Source: Ardenticatenales bacterium (lineage in GTDB: Bacteria > Chloroflexota > Anaerolineae > Promineifilales > Promineifilaceae). Taken from it: a stretch of 64,000 bases of DNA. This document shows positions 43,166 to 51,923 of this stretch, in pieces (within the stretch, counting starts at the first letter, position 1; each line of letters begins with the position of its first letter). Below the pieces are notes generated by a model, which ran no database searches, was not told where the DNA came from, and saw nothing but the letters and a program-made list of their open reading frames with translations. The translations under genes and the position numbers were made by a program. The DNA is taken from contig JACKBM010000003.1 of assembly GCA_020634575.1 (NCBI GenBank), positions 186,001 to 250,000 of the forward strand. The letters are read 5' to 3'.

Positions 43166-43225
43166 CGGTTTGTCCTACGGCTGGTATACGCCAGCCGTTG
43201 CTTTATCGTCAAGCGGGGGGAGCCC

Positions 43226-43318
43226 GATTGAGGTTAAGCTGTTAGCTATTAGCTGTTAGGGGAGCTAGGCAATCCTGCATATTTTTACTAACAGCTGACA
43301 GCTAAAAGCTAACGGCTT
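43226..43318. repeat. AGCTGTTAGCT heptamer inverted repeat
   Basis: TAAGCTGTTAGCTATTAGCTG (from 43227) faces CTAACAGCTGACAGCTAAAAG and a following GCTAACGGCTTA. The arms are complementary except for one extra heptamer on the right. It lies directly before the L,D-transpeptidase gene and may mask its true promoter. Confidence 0.6.
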
Positions 43319-43322
43319 ATTG

Positions 43323-44948
43323 ATGACAATGACCAACAATTCCGTGTACTATACAACAGAGATGAAAGAGATGCCGACGGGACATATCCGGGATGATCAG
43401 GATCTGTGGGGGGATGAGGCGCCGGCGCGGGCGGCGTTGCCGGCGCGCTGGATCAGCCTGGTTCTGGTGTTGCTGTTGCTTGTTGGCGTGGGGCTGCTGA
43501 TACCGGCCGGTCTCGCCGCCGTCTACTACAGCGACTTCATCATGCCCGGCGTCAGCGTGCTGGGCCGCGACTTGGGCGGCCAGACGGTGTCCGAGGCCAG
43601 CGGGACGCTTAGCCGTGAGTGGGCCAGCCGTCAGATCACGCTGCAGGGCGGCGACCGCAACATCACCGTCAGCCCGACCACCCTTGGCATCACCCTGGAT
43701 GCCAATGCGACCGCCTATGCGGCTGGTCGCCTGGGGCGGCAGGGCGAAGGCATCACGGATTTGTTGGCAGTCTATCGCGGTGGTTATGAACTTGTGCCGG
43801 TCTGGCAGATTGATCTGGCCGTCACCGAAGCCAACCTGAGCAGTTACGAACATCTACTCTCAACTCCGGCCCAGGACGCGCAATTGCAGTTTGTGAACGG
43901 CGCACTCGTGATCGCGCCGGCTACGCCTGGGACGCAGCTGGATGTGGCCGGCACGGTGATGTGGCTGGGTAACAACAGCGGTCAGGCGGTGATTAGCGGC
44001 CAGGCGCCGCTGCTGTTTTCCGAAACGAGCCCGACCATTGGCGCGGACCAGTTGGAGCCGCTGCGGGCGCAGGCCCAGGCCTGGCTGGACCAGCCGGTGA
44101 CGTTGCGCCTGTATGACCCCGTCTATGACACCGTCCAATTCCTCGACGTTGCCCCGGCCAGCTGGGGCGCCTGGGTTAACCTGACCATCGATCAGACAGC
44201 CGCGCAGCCGCTGCAGGTCACCATCGATAACGCGGCCATGACCCAGTTTCTGACGACGAACCTGGCGGCGCTACCGGCCGGTAGCTATGTCGACGTCACC
44301 GCCGCCGCCACGGCTATCGACGCCGTGCTGCAAGGCCGATTGACGGCACCGCAGACCGATGCTATTCAACTCCGTGTATACCATCAGGATCGCTTGCATA
44401 CGGTGCAGTCGGGTGAAACGCTGTCCAGCATCGGCCGGGATTATGGCGTACCCTATCCCTGGATTCAGGAGGCCAACCCGCAACTGGGCGACAACCTGGC
44501 GATTGGTCAGCAGATAACCATCCCCTCGGTGGACAATTTCCTGCCGCTGCCGGTGGTGGAAAACAAGCGGATCGTGGTCAGCATCAGTGAGCAGAAGATG
44601 TGGGCCTATGAGAATGGGCAGCTGGTCTTTGAATGGGTGGTCAGCACCGGCATCGACTCCAGCCCGACCGCGCCGGGCATCTTCCAGATTCAGAGCTTTG
44701 AAGAAGAGGCGTATGCAGGCAACTGGAATTTGTGGATGCCGAGTTTTATCGGGATCTACCGGCCGGTGCCCACCTCAGAATTTATGAACGGCTTCCACGG
44801 CTTCCCGACCCGCAACGGCAGCAACCTCCTCTGGACCGGCGACCTGGGCCACCCGGTGACCTACGGCTGCGTCCTCGTCAGCTCAACCAATGCGTTGACG
44901 TTGTTTGACTGGGCCGAGCTGGGCGTGGTGGTTGAAGTGCGGGCGTGA
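43323..44948 (+). CDS. L,D-transpeptidase with VanW-like, LysM and YkuD domains
   Basis: About 541 aa. A cytoplasmic head is followed by one membrane helix (WISLVLVLLLLVGVGLLIPA), PG-binding-4 repeats (about 75-320), a LysM module (HTVQSGETLSSIGRDYGVPY to QITIPS) and a C-terminal YkuD domain. The catalytic Cys is in HPVTYGCVLVSS; the usual SHGC is TYGC. The candidate catalytic His is in FHGFPTRNG. It would cross-link peptidoglycan outside the membrane. Start is uncertain: ATGs at 43323, 43329, 43362 and 43371, with a TATACA box at 43350-43355 that favours 43362 as a leaderless start. Confidence 0.85.
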   Translation: MTMTNNSVYYTTEMKEMPTGHIRDDQDLWGDEAPARAALPARWISLVLVLLLLVGVGLLIPAGLAAVYYSDFIMPGVSVLGRDLGGQTVSEASGTLSREWASRQITLQGGDRNITVSPTTLGITLDANATAYAAGRLGRQGEGITDLLAVYRGGYELVPVWQIDLAVTEANLSSYEHLLSTPAQDAQLQFVNGALVIAPATPGTQLDVAGTVMWLGNNSGQAVISGQAPLLFSETSPTIGADQLEPLRAQAQAWLDQPVTLRLYDPVYDTVQFLDVAPASWGAWVNLTIDQTAAQPLQVTIDNAAMTQFLTTNLAALPAGSYVDVTAAATAIDAVLQGRLTAPQTDAIQLRVYHQDRLHTVQSGETLSSIGRDYGVPYPWIQEANPQLGDNLAIGQQITIPSVDNFLPLPVVENKRIVVSISEQKMWAYENGQLVFEWVVSTGIDSSPTAPGIFQIQSFEEEAYAGNWNLWMPSFIGIYRPVPTSEFMNGFHGFPTRNGSNLLWTGDLGHPVTYGCVLVSSTNALTLFDWAELGVVVEVRA

Positions 44949-44956
44949 GCCGCTCG

Positions 44957-45075
44957 TAGCCATCGGGCCAGCGCCGCTCGCAGCCATCGGGTGTCTGCGA
45001 ATATTGTTCAAGTTGAACAGCGTACACAGACACCCGATGGCCCGACGGCCGGTTGCAGACACCCGATGGCCCGGC
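44957..45075. repeat. Nested palindrome TTCAAxTTGAA, copy 2, with tandem arms
   Basis: GCCATCGGGTGTCTG (44983-44997) is exactly complementary to 45027-45041, with the palindrome GTTCAAGTTGAAC (45006-45018) in the loop. The left arm is preceded by a second GCTCGTAGCCATCGGG copy, and the right arm is followed by a second CAGACACCCGATGGCCCG. It lies between convergent genes and shares arms and core with 41722-41776. Confidence 0.7.
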
Positions 45076-45081
45076 AGCGCG

Positions 45082-45954
45082 TTAATCCTTTAGCCAGTCC
45101 AGCATCAACTCAGCTACGGCGGCTGGCTGCTCCATTGGCAGCAGGTGACCGCAATTGGGCAGCATGATCAACTCCGTTTGCGGCCTTAAATCGCGGATGC
45201 GGGCCACAGTTTCGGCGGTAATGATGCCGGAATGCTCGGCGTAGATGATGAGCATGGGGGGCTGCACCTGGGGGAGCAGCGACCAGATTTCATGCGGATC
45301 GTGTTGGTAGATCCAGGCTTCCCATTCGCGCGAGAAGGCCAGAGTCACCTCGTCCCCATCCGGCCGTAAACCCATTTCCAGATAATCAGCCAGCGCCTCG
45401 TCGGACAGGCCGGCGAATATTGGCTTGGGCCGCAGGTGGGCGAAGGCCGTGGCCCGGTCTGGCCAATGGTCGCGCCGGCGGCGGGCGATTTGCGCGAGGG
45501 GATGGTCGGCGCCGGTAGACTGGCCGTCAGCCGTCCAGAATTGGGCCAGGAAGCTCGGTGACTGGACAACGGGGTCGATCAGGATAAGCCGCTCGAAGCG
45601 CTCGGGCTGGGCCAGGGCCGCCATCAGGGTCAGGACGCTGCCCAGGGAATGGCCGGCGCCAATGAGGCAGGGCAACCTCTGTTGCTCGAAGAAGGCAAAC
45701 AGGTCCGGAACCATGTCGCGCCAGCGCTGGAGACCGGCCGGTTTGCTATCAGGCCACAACGGCCGCAGCGCCATCCCGAGCACATGGTAATCGGCGACCA
45801 GATAGCTGGCCAGCTGCCGGTAACAGCCAGGATTGTACCCATTGGCATGGGCAAAGTGGATCGTTTTACCCTGGCCGCCATAATCAAGATAGGGGATGCG
45901 GCTCGGGATAGACAATGGTTGTGTTTCGGTGCCGGAGACCGGTGTCTCACTCAT
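45082..45954 (-). CDS. Alpha/beta hydrolase
   Basis: 290 aa. [20 protein letters not shown] holds the oxyanion region; the nucleophile elbow is [14 protein letters not shown] (Ser near residue 102). Asp and His are expected in [14 protein letters not shown] and [14 protein letters not shown]. These suit an esterase, lipase or similar; no substrate is given by the sequence. It overlaps the msrB stop by 8 nt, so the pair is co-transcribed. Confidence 0.85.
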   Translation of the reverse strand: MSETPVSGTETQPLSIPSRIPYLDYGGQGKTIHFAHANGYNPGCYRQLASYLVADYHVLGMALRPLWPDSKPAGLQRWRDMVPDLFAFFEQQRLPCLIGAGHSLGSVLTLMAALAQPERFERLILIDPVVQSPSFLAQFWTADGQSTGADHPLAQIARRRRDHWPDRATAFAHLRPKPIFAGLSDEALADYLEMGLRPDGDEVTLAFSREWEAWIYQHDPHEIWSLLPQVQPPMLIIYAEHSGIITAETVARIRDLRPQTELIMLPNCGHLLPMEQPAAVAELMLDWLKD

Positions 45955-46342
45955 CCTGGCGGAACTTCAACGCGGCCGAATTGAGGCAGTAGCGCAGGCC
46001 AGTGGGCGGCGGACCGTCCTCAAAGACGTGGCCCAGATGAGCGTCACAGACGGCGCAAAGAATCTCGGTGCGCTCCATAAACCAGGAGGTGTCACTTTCT
46101 TCCCGAATGAGCTCACCTTGCAGGGGCTGGTAAAAGCTGGGCCAGCCGCAGCCGGACTCAAACTTGTTGTCCGAGCTGAATAGTTTGGCGCCGCAGCAGA
46201 CACATTCGTAAATGCCGTCTTCGGTGTGATTCCAATATTCGCCGGTGAAGGCGCGTTCGGTCCCTTTCTGCCGGGTTACCCGAAATTGCTCATCACTCAG
46301 CTGGCTGCGCCATTCAGCATCGCTTTTGTTAACTTTATTCAT
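45947..46342 (-). CDS. msrB: Peptide-methionine (R)-S-oxide reductase
   Basis: 131 aa. It reduces the R form of methionine sulfoxide in proteins. The zinc pairs are CVCCGA and [10 protein letters not shown], the binding region is [12 protein letters not shown], and the catalytic Cys is in [12 protein letters not shown]. Length is that of a stand-alone MsrB. ATG 46342 has AGGTG 6 nt upstream. No msrA is present nearby. Confidence 0.95.
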   Translation of the reverse strand: MNKVNKSDAEWRSQLSDEQFRVTRQKGTERAFTGEYWNHTEDGIYECVCCGAKLFSSDNKFESGCGWPSFYQPLQGELIREESDTSWFMERTEILCAVCDAHLGHVFEDGPPPTGLRYCLNSAALKFRQDE

Positions 46343-46494
46343 GGTATTCACCTATCTTCATATGTCGGCGGAGTGAAAAAGCCGACTTGGTAAGAACAGC
46401 GGCGTTCTCGCCGTCTACAAGGAATGCATTTTTTATGACATTTGTATGAAAAATGTCAGAACTATTGTCACTGTTAATTATAGTGATTAACCTA

Positions 46495-46523
46495 TTGACG
46501 CTAGCCATAGCGATAGTTATGGT
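46495..46523 (+). promoter_or_regulatory. Promoter of the cysteine operon
   Basis: TTGACG (46495-46500), 17-nt spacer, TATGGT (46518-46523). The start would be about 46530, giving a leader of nearly 195 nt. A TGACATTT/AAATGTCA inverted repeat (46437-46459) and several dyads (CCATAxxxTATGG around 46505-46522) lie near it and may be operators. The gap 46343-46724 holds only this control region. Confidence 0.55.
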
Positions 46524-46591
46524 TGAAAGAATTAGACTGACCTCTCAGCAATCAAAATGAGGAAGAGCATGCAATATTGCACATGTATCAG

Positions 46592-46716
46592 GCGAGGCGA
46601 CTAATCGCAACGTCTGTTCCTGAAAAAGACAGAGTTGTGGATTAGGCCGTCTCGCAGCGCCCCGGTTGTGACGCTTCGCGTGTGAACGCTATCCATTAAC
46701 AGACCTTTTTCAGGAG
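46592..46716 (+). ncRNA. Candidate cis-regulatory leader RNA of the cysteine operon
   Basis: A long hairpin can be drawn by eye. P1 pairs 46592-46599 with 46648-46655, P2 pairs 46601-46606 with 46640-46645, P3 pairs 46608-46611 with 46634-46637, and P4 pairs 46612-46615 with 46627-46630. The 11-nt apical loop (46616-46626) contains TCCTGAAAA, exactly complementary to TTTTCAGGA at 46707-46715, which is the cysM ribosome binding region. Pairing of loop and ribosome site would form a pseudoknot and block translation. It does not resemble the SAM or T-box leaders I know. Proposed from pairing only; no ligand is known. Confidence 0.45.
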
Positions 46717-46724
46717 TGCAGCAG

Positions 46725-47687
46725 ATGCAGGGACTTGCTCTTTACCGGACTCTCCGGACCCAACTTTCAACAACAACTTCAATACCCCGAATTGATGATC
46801 TGGTTGGCAATACGCCGCTACTTGATCTGTCTCACCTGGCTCATCAGCAGGGTGTGCCAGAGAAGGTAACTGTCGCCGCCAAAGCGGAATGGTACAACCC
46901 CAGTGGCTCGATCAAGGACCGGCCGGCCTACAACATCATTTGCACAGCCGAGAACAACGATCTGCTGCAACCAGGCATGACCCTGCTGGACTCCACTTCT
47001 GGCAACATGGGCATCGCCTACGCATTGCTGGGGGCGGCCCGGGGCTACAAGGTCAAGCTGGCTGTGCCGGCCAATGCCAGCCCCGAGCGGATCGCCATCC
47101 TGCGGGCTTATGGAGCTGACCTGGTGTTAACAGATCCGCTCGAAGGCTCCGATGGCGCTATTCTCGAAGCGCGCCGTCTCGCGGCGGCGGATCCGACCCT
47201 TTATTACGCTAACCAGTACAACAACGAAGCTAACTGGCGGGCCCATTACCTGACGACGGCAAACGAGATCTGGGCGCAGACCGATGGCGCGGTCACCCAT
47301 TTTGTGGCTGGTCTGGGGACCAGCGGCACCTTTGTCGGCACCACCCGTCGCCTGAAAGAGCTAAATCCGGCCATCCGAGCGGTCAGCATGCAGCCGGACA
47401 GCCCGTTTAATGGCCTGGAAGGGTTGAAGCATATGCCCACGGCGATTCTGCCCGGCATCTATGACTCAGGTCTCGCGGACCAGGATATGCCGCTGCGGAC
47501 TGAGGATGCCTATGAAATGGCGCGCCTGCTGGCGCGGCAGGAAGGGTTATTTGTGGGTATCTCCGCGGCGGCGGCGGTGACCGCGGCGATTCAGGTGGCC
47601 CGCGAGCTGACCGAGGGGGTGGTGGTCACCATCATGCCGGATAACGGCTTCAAATATCTGAGTGAACGTTTCTGGCAGAGTGAGTAA
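46725..47687 (+). CDS. cysM: Cysteine synthase of the CysM type
   Basis: 320 aa. PLP enzyme that joins an activated serine with sulfide carried on a protein. The PLP lysine is in NPSGSIKDRPAYN near residue 65, the substrate loop is STSGNMGIAYALLG, and the phosphate-binding loop is GLGTSGTFVG. Being followed by a JAMM protease and a CysO-like carrier, it should use CysO thiocarboxylate, as the mycobacterial CysM does with O-phosphoserine. ATG 46725 was chosen over GTG 46716 because the CAGGAG site covers 46711-46716. Confidence 0.9.
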   Translation: MQGLALYRTLRTQLSTTTSIPRIDDLVGNTPLLDLSHLAHQQGVPEKVTVAAKAEWYNPSGSIKDRPAYNIICTAENNDLLQPGMTLLDSTSGNMGIAYALLGAARGYKVKLAVPANASPERIAILRAYGADLVLTDPLEGSDGAILEARRLAAADPTLYYANQYNNEANWRAHYLTTANEIWAQTDGAVTHFVAGLGTSGTFVGTTRRLKELNPAIRAVSMQPDSPFNGLEGLKHMPTAILPGIYDSGLADQDMPLRTEDAYEMARLLARQEGLFVGISAAAAVTAAIQVARELTEGVVVTIMPDNGFKYLSERFWQSE

Positions 47688-48119
47688 ATGTTGCAGCTAC
47701 CGGAAAATCTATTACGCGACATTGAGGCTCATGGCGCCTCGACTTATCCGCACGAAGGTTGTGGCCTGTTGTTAGGGCAGGCCAGTGAGGGGCTCAACGT
47801 GGTCGAGGCGTTGCTGCCCGTACCTAACAAATGGCCAAACGAAGAAGAAAAGCCCGTGCGCTTTCTCATTGAGCCGGGTGACATGATTGAGGCGGAGCTG
47901 ACGGCGGCGGCGGCCGGGCAGGATGTGCTGGGGATCTTCCATAGCCATCCCGACCATGATCCCATCGCCTCACCACGTGACCTGGCCTGGGCAACCTGGC
48001 CGGGCTACTCCTACCTCATTACGACGGTGCGCCGGGGTATTCCGGCCGAATCCCGCTCCTGGCAGCTACTGGCTGACCGGAGCGGCTTTACTGAAGAAGC
48101 AGTTGAAATCCACAACTGA
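47688..48119 (+). CDS. mec: Mec-like JAMM metalloprotease
   Basis: 143 aa. The JAMM zinc site is complete: YPHEGCGLLLG with the catalytic Glu near residue 22, and HSHPDHDPIASPRD (HxHP, then Ser and Asp). In mycobacteria Mec releases cysteine from the CysO-Cys adduct. Here it may also trim the C-terminal Cys of the carrier encoded next. The start follows the cysM stop directly (TAAATG). Confidence 0.88.
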   Translation: MLQLPENLLRDIEAHGASTYPHEGCGLLLGQASEGLNVVEALLPVPNKWPNEEEKPVRFLIEPGDMIEAELTAAAAGQDVLGIFHSHPDHDPIASPRDLAWATWPGYSYLITTVRRGIPAESRSWQLLADRSGFTEEAVEIHN

Positions 48120-48140
48120 GACGAAAAGGAGAAACAACTC

Positions 48141-48413
48141 ATGCCTAGTTTTCGAATCCCGACGCCGCTGCGACCCTATGTCGCCGGCAATAGCCAGGTT
48201 GATGTCAGTGGCGCCACCGTGGGCGATGCCCTGACCGACCTGACGGCCCAATTTCCTGACATCCGCCAACATCTATTTGATGGTGAAGAGCTGCGCAGCT
48301 TCGTGAATATCTACCTGAACAAGGAAGATGTGCGCTTTCTGGAGGGGAAGGCGACGCCGGTGGAAGAGCGGGACATGCTATTGATTGTGCCCTCGATTGC
48401 CGGCGGCTGTTGA
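48141..48413 (+). CDS. cysO: CysO-like sulfur carrier protein ending in Gly-Gly-Cys
   Basis: 90 aa ubiquitin-like (MoaD/ThiS) fold. IPTPLRPYVAGNSQVDVSGA, RSFVNIYLNKEDVRFLEGKA and DMLLIVPSIAGGC follow mycobacterial CysO along the whole length. CysO normally ends in Gly-Gly, whose carboxylate is adenylated; here a Cys codon (TGT) follows before the TGA. That matches either a pre-protein needing trimming or a form encoded as the cysteine adduct. The ribosome site is AAGGAGAA. Partner genes on both sides. Confidence 0.88.
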   Translation: MPSFRIPTPLRPYVAGNSQVDVSGATVGDALTDLTAQFPDIRQHLFDGEELRSFVNIYLNKEDVRFLEGKATPVEERDMLLIVPSIAGGC

Positions 48414-48491
48414 CTGACAGTCTGGCAATCTGAGGTGTTAGAATGAGACGAAGCCAGTTGGCCCAACAGGGGTCTGGACTGGAGGAAAGAG

Positions 48492-49694
48492 ATGACAGTT
48501 TTGACTAAAATTGACCCGGCGGCAGTGACCCTCTCCAATGAAGAGGTTCAGCGGTACAGTCGCCACCTGATCATGCCTGAAGTGGGTATGGCCGGGCAGA
48601 AAAAGCTGAAGGCGGCCAGTGTGCTGTTGATAGGGGCCGGGGGCCTCGGCTCGCCATTGGCGATGTACCTGGCGGCGGCGGGAATCGGCCGAATTGGTCT
48701 GGTCGATTATGATGTGGTGGATTACACCAATCTGCAACGGCAGATCATCCACGGCACCAGCGACGTCGGCCGGCCCAAGCTAGAGAGCGCCAAAGCGCGT
48801 ATCCTGGACATCAACCCGCATGTGCAGGTAGACAGTTATGCGGTGCCGCTGACATCAGAAAACGCCCTGGAGATTTTTGCCCCGTACGATGTGATCATCG
48901 ATGGGACAGACAATTTCCCGACGCGCTATTTGACCAACGACGCCTGTGTGCTTCTGGGTAAACCAAACGTTTATGGCAGCATTTTTCGTTTTGAGGGCCA
49001 GATCTCCATCTTCCACGCTGAAGAGGGACCCTGCTATCGCTGCCTGTACCCGGAACCACCGCCGCCGGGGTTGGTGCCGAGCTGTGCTGAAGGGGGCGTC
49101 CTGGGCGTCCTGCCCGGTACGGTTGGCGCGATGCAGGCGACGGAAGCGATCAAATATATTCTGGGCATCGGCGAATCGATGGTTGGCCGGCTGATGCTTT
49201 ACGATGCGTTGTCGATGACGACGACCGAGGTGCGGCTGCGCAAAAACCCGAACTGCCCGATCTGTGGTGAGAATCCGACAATCACCGAGTTGATCGATTA
49301 TGAGCAGTTCTGCGGCATGCCAGCTCATGATCATAGTGAATTTTCAGCTGTAGAAGAGGAAGGCGACATGGTACCTGGCATTACCCCCAAAGAGCTTAAG
49401 AAGCGCCTGGATGCGGGCGACGATCTATTTATTCTGGACGTACGTGAACCGCATGAATGGCAAATTTCCAATCTGGGCCACCTGGGAGCCGTGTTGATTC
49501 CCAAGGGTGAAGTCCTGGATCGCATGGGCGAGCTGGACACGGCCCGGGAGATGGTGGTGCAATGCCGCAGCGGTGCCCGCAGCGCCGATGTCATCCGCCT
49601 TTTGCAGCAGCATGGCTTCAGCAAGATGTGGAACCTGGAAGGCGGTATCAACTTGTGGGCGCAGGATGTGGAGCCTTCGCTGCCGAGGTATTAG
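48492..49694 (+). CDS. moeZ: MoeZ-like adenylyltransferase/sulfurtransferase
   Basis: 400 aa. The E1-like domain carries SRHLIMPEVGMAGQ, GAGGLGSPLAMYLAAAG, DVVDYTNLQRQI and two CxxC zinc pairs (CYRC and CPIC). The C-terminal rhodanese domain has the active Cys in MVVQCRSGARSADVI. In mycobacteria MoeZ adenylates CysO and transfers sulfur to make the thiocarboxylate. The start has GGAGG 7 nt upstream; a 78-nt gap separates it from cysO. Confidence 0.92.
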   Translation: MTVLTKIDPAAVTLSNEEVQRYSRHLIMPEVGMAGQKKLKAASVLLIGAGGLGSPLAMYLAAAGIGRIGLVDYDVVDYTNLQRQIIHGTSDVGRPKLESAKARILDINPHVQVDSYAVPLTSENALEIFAPYDVIIDGTDNFPTRYLTNDACVLLGKPNVYGSIFRFEGQISIFHAEEGPCYRCLYPEPPPPGLVPSCAEGGVLGVLPGTVGAMQATEAIKYILGIGESMVGRLMLYDALSMTTTEVRLRKNPNCPICGENPTITELIDYEQFCGMPAHDHSEFSAVEEEGDMVPGITPKELKKRLDAGDDLFILDVREPHEWQISNLGHLGAVLIPKGEVLDRMGELDTAREMVVQCRSGARSADVIRLLQQHGFSKMWNLEGGINLWAQDVEPSLPRY

Positions 49695-49696
49695 TT

Positions 49697-49838
49697 GTTA
49701 GCTGTCAGCACGGGCCGATGGCCTTTTCAGCTGTCAGTACGGGCTACGCCCTTTCAGTGATGGGTATCTGATCTCCTTACTGAAAGCGAAGCGTACTGAC
49801 AGCTGAAAGCGAGCAGCGCGAGCGTGCTGACAGCTAAC
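49697..49838. repeat. Concentric palindrome of three nested arm pairs
   Basis: Outer arms 49697-49712 and 49823-49838 pair over 16 bp, the middle pair 49725-49741 with 49792-49808 over 17 bp, and the inner pair CTTTCAGT/ACTGAAAG at 49751-49758 and 49779-49786. Arms carry TCAGCTGTCAG heptamers as in 39440-39535 and 43226-43318. It lies between moeZ and the tRNA cluster. No gene. Confidence 0.7.
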
Positions 49839-49852
49839 AGCCAATTTAATTG

Positions 49853-49882
49853 TTGACGCCCCCTGCCCTGGCAAGCTATACT
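49853..49882 (+). promoter_or_regulatory. Promoter of the first tRNA-Thr
   Basis: TTGACG (49853-49858), 18-nt spacer, TATACT (49877-49882); start near 49889, 42 nt before the tRNA. Confidence 0.6.
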
Positions 49883-49930
49883 TGGCAGTCGGTTTTGAGA
49901 TACAAGCCTGTTTGGGCTGCAAAACCTCAT

Positions 49931-50003
49931 GCCGACGTAGCTCAATTGGCAGAGCAACGCTCTTGTAAAGCGTAGGTTATGGGTTCAAGTCCCATCGTCG
50001 GCT
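49931..50003 (+). tRNA. tRNA-Thr (anticodon TGT)
   Basis: 73 nt. Acceptor GCCGACG pairs with CGTCGGC, the D-arm is TAGCTCAATTGGCAGAGCA, anticodon loop CTTGTAA gives TGT, and the T arm is GGGTTCAAGTCCC. The 3' CCA is not encoded. Confidence 0.95.
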
Positions 50004-50034
50004 CCTGGCCAAAATGACGGGCAAAAATTGAGGC

Positions 50035-50063
50035 TTGTCAAACGGTCTAGACCGTTCTAAAAT
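50035..50063 (+). promoter_or_regulatory. Promoter with palindromic spacer ahead of tRNA-Tyr and tuf
   Basis: TTGTCA (50035-50040), 17-nt spacer, TAAAAT (50058-50063). The spacer is filled by the perfect 16-bp palindrome AACGGTCTAGACCGTT (50041-50056), a likely operator. It would start the tRNA-Tyr/tRNA-Thr/tuf transcript. Confidence 0.6.
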
Positions 50064-50114
50064 ACGGGGCGGTCATTTGGCCGTCCAAGGGCGATTTTAC
50101 AAAGTTTATTTAAT

Positions 50115-50197
50115 GGGTCAGTGTCCCGAGTGGCAAAGGGGGCGGGCTGTAAACCCGCTGGCGTTAGCCTTCGTAGGTTCGAGTCCTACCTGGCCCA
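50115..50197 (+). tRNA. tRNA-Tyr (anticodon GTA)
   Basis: 83 nt. Acceptor GGGTCAG pairs with CTGGCCC (one G-T), anticodon loop CTGTAAA gives GTA, and a long variable arm identifies the class II type. The 3' CCA is not encoded. Confidence 0.95.
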
Positions 50198-50202
50198 CTA
50201 AT

Positions 50203-50275
50203 GCCCACGTAGCTCAGCAGGCAGAGCACATTCTTGGTAAGAATGAGGTCATGAGTTCAAGTCTCATCGTGGGCT
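50203..50275 (+). tRNA. tRNA-Thr (anticodon GGT)
   Basis: 73 nt. Acceptor GCCCACG with CGTGGGC, anticodon stem CATTC/GAATG, loop TTGGTAA gives GGT, and the T arm is GAGTTCAAGTCTC. It follows tRNA-Tyr by 5 nt and shares its transcript with tuf. Confidence 0.95.
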
Positions 50276-50401
50276 CACAGATATCCTGGTCGGATATTGT
50301 GGTTACAAAAGTGATTCGGTCGCCTCTTTTTCATCTAAAGTAAGGCGTCCCCGCTTTTGTGGATGGGAAGAGGAGGAAATTGTTTTCCTTTTCCATGAGG
50401 C

Positions 50402-50438
50402 AACCCCGCACCTTGAACTGCTCTGGGTGGGGGGTTTT
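50402..50438 (+). terminator. Possible attenuator or terminator before tuf
   Basis: AACCCCGCACC (50402-50412) can pair with GGTGGGGGGTT (50426-50436), followed by a short T-run. It would separate tRNA processing from tuf reading or tune tuf expression. The T-run is short, so confidence is low. Confidence 0.35.
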
Positions 50439-50510
50439 GTGAGTAAATAGCGAACTCACTTTGTATTAATTGTTGAGATAAAAATCTCTAGTTAAGCAGA
50501 GGAATCCGGA

Positions 50511-51710
<1,200 letters not shown>

Positions 51711-51719
51711 TTACGATTT

Positions 51720-51775
51720 ACGTCCTCCGCTGTCACCCTGAGCAAAGCGAAGGGGCGGAGGACGTGAATCTTTTT
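51720..51775 (+). terminator. Terminator of tuf
   Basis: ACGTCCTCCGC (51720-51730) pairs perfectly with 51755-51765, and TTTTT follows at 51771-51775. The loop contains TGTCACCCTGAGC, a fragment of the end motif of the MITE-like repeats. tRNA-Trp starts at the next base. Confidence 0.8.
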
Positions 51776-51848
51776 AGGGGGCTAGCTCAATTGGCAGAGC
51801 GGCGGTCTCCAAAACCGCAGGTTACGGGTTCGATTCCTGTGCCCCCTG
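51776..51848 (+). tRNA. tRNA-Trp (anticodon CCA)
   Basis: 73 nt. Acceptor AGGGGGC with GCCCCCT, D-arm TAGCTCAATTGGCAGAGCG, anticodon loop CTCCAAA gives CCA, T arm GGGTTCGATTCCT. The 3' CCA is not encoded. It sits 75 nt before secE, a common arrangement. Confidence 0.95.
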
Positions 51849-51923
51849 CCTGAAAGAATAGCTGGAAGGACAGTCACCGTAAGGGTGACTGTCGTTTCTA
51901 TAGAAATCGCAGGAAATATTATT

